Of a stretch of DNA of 43,818 bases, positions 43,428-43,818 are shown piece after piece. Position numbers and translations under genes: made by a program. The stretch is from Herbaspirillum frisingense GSF30 (GTDB lineage Bacteria; Pseudomonadota; Gammaproteobacteria; Burkholderiales; Burkholderiaceae_D), in contig NZ_AEEC02000041.1 of NCBI RefSeq assembly GCF_000300975.2, positions 1 to 43,818 on the forward strand. The letters run 5' to 3'. Position 1 is the stretch's first letter; every line of letters begins with the position of its first letter. Below the pieces are notes generated by a model that worked only from the letters and a program-made list of their open reading frames with translations, searched no databases and had not been told where the DNA came from.

Positions 43428-43818
43428 ATGCCCACCACCCACCGCAAATCCCGCGTCCCCATCAGTGAAGCCTCGCCCATCAGCTGGGGCAGTGCGCAAT
43501 GGCTGCTCGAAAGCGAGCACGACAAGCACGCTCCCATCCACCGCTGCAACAAGCTGACCATGCTCTACTGCGGCGAGGAAGGCTTTCGCAGCATTCACAA
43601 CGACATCAAGCAAGCCCGCGCCAGTGTGGAGATCATCTGCTGGGGCTTCGACCCGGCCATGGAGCTGGAGCGTGAAGGAGGTCAATGGCCACGTGGCGAG
43701 AGCTGGGGCACTCTGCTGCGCAATGTTGCCGCAGGCCGCTACAACGGCGGCAAGCCGGTGCAGGTGCGGCTGTTGTCGTGGTACGGCTTCATCGGCAGTT
43801 CGCTGGCCAATAATATGG
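43428..43818 (+). CDS. Phospholipase D-family T6SS effector-like protein, N-terminal part (cut by window end)
   Basis: The frame is open from the ATG at 43428 to the window edge, giving 130 residues. The start reads MPTTHRKSRVPISEASPISW, followed by HAPIHRCNKLTMLYCGEEGF, SIHNDIKQARASVEIICWGF and DPAMELEREGGQWPRGESW. This matches the N-terminus of phospholipase D-like proteins (Tle5-type candidates) encoded after VgrG; the two HKD motifs should lie downstream and are not seen. Such effectors attack phospholipids of rival cells. Its position after a VgrG with a transthyretin-like tail suggests delivery by that VgrG. The immunity gene would be outside the window. Confidence 0.8.
   Translation, partial: MPTTHRKSRVPISEASPISWGSAQWLLESEHDKHAPIHRCNKLTMLYCGEEGFRSIHNDIKQARASVEIICWGFDPAMELEREGGQWPRGESWGTLLRNVAAGRYNGGKPVQVRLLSWYGFIGSSLANNM

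Overview
The window is GC-rich, densely coding bacterial DNA. The gene families point to a betaproteobacterium of the Burkholderiales, most likely Oxalobacteraceae and Herbaspirillum-like. Supporting signs are the dnaX-ybaB-recR block, a betaproteobacterial trimeric porin, an MCP with the LGGEP linker typical of these bacteria, SsuABC-type importers with flavin monooxygenases, and a VgrG followed by a phospholipase D. The genus call is inference from family resemblance. I see no tRNA, rRNA, CRISPR array, insertion sequence or integrase.

Region 1 (1-2309) is a replication and repair block: the 3' part of dnaX (tau/gamma), ybaB/ebfC, a small YCII-domain gene and recR. The dnaX fragment carries a nine-A run from which a -1 shift reaches a stop within two codons, a candidate gamma/tau switch. 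Region 2 (2600-6988) holds a CaiB/BaiF CoA transferase and an NMT1/SsuA-type ABC importer (binding protein, ATPase, permease), with a strong hairpin after the binding protein and an intrinsic terminator at the end. Region 3 (7129-11562) holds a chemoreceptor, a PAS-GGDEF-EAL protein and a class II (SIRT4-like) sirtuin. Region 4 (11489-14617) is a DHA2 multidrug exporter and a secreted GlcG/HbpS-like protein, divergent from a LysR regulator across a clear LysR-box palindrome.

Region 5 (14825-23732) looks like an organosulfur scavenging island. It has a MetQ-like binding protein without a lipobox, two flavin-dependent monooxygenases, a permease-ATPase-binding protein set of the Ssu type, and O-acetylhomoserine sulfhydrylase to fix released sulfide. 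An Lnb/DUF4105-like membrane protein sits inside it. Region 6 (24001-27771) is a small uncharacterised module: a CmcJ/NvfI-type oxidoreductase translationally coupled to a kappa-GST/2-hydroxychromene-2-carboxylate isomerase-like protein, plus a LysR regulator and an MFS transporter.

Region 7 (27783-39176) is a chaperone-usher fimbrial locus wired to signalling. The putative tip adhesin lies on the minus strand. Pilin, chaperone, usher and second chaperone lie on the plus strand, followed directly by a stand-alone EAL protein, an RcsB-like response regulator and a single-chain RcsC/RcsD-like hybrid kinase. Region 8 (39187-43818) has a porin on the minus strand, an intergenic region with a near-perfect 25-bp palindrome, a type VI secretion VgrG with a C-terminal transthyretin-like extension, and the start of a phospholipase D-family effector cut by the window end.
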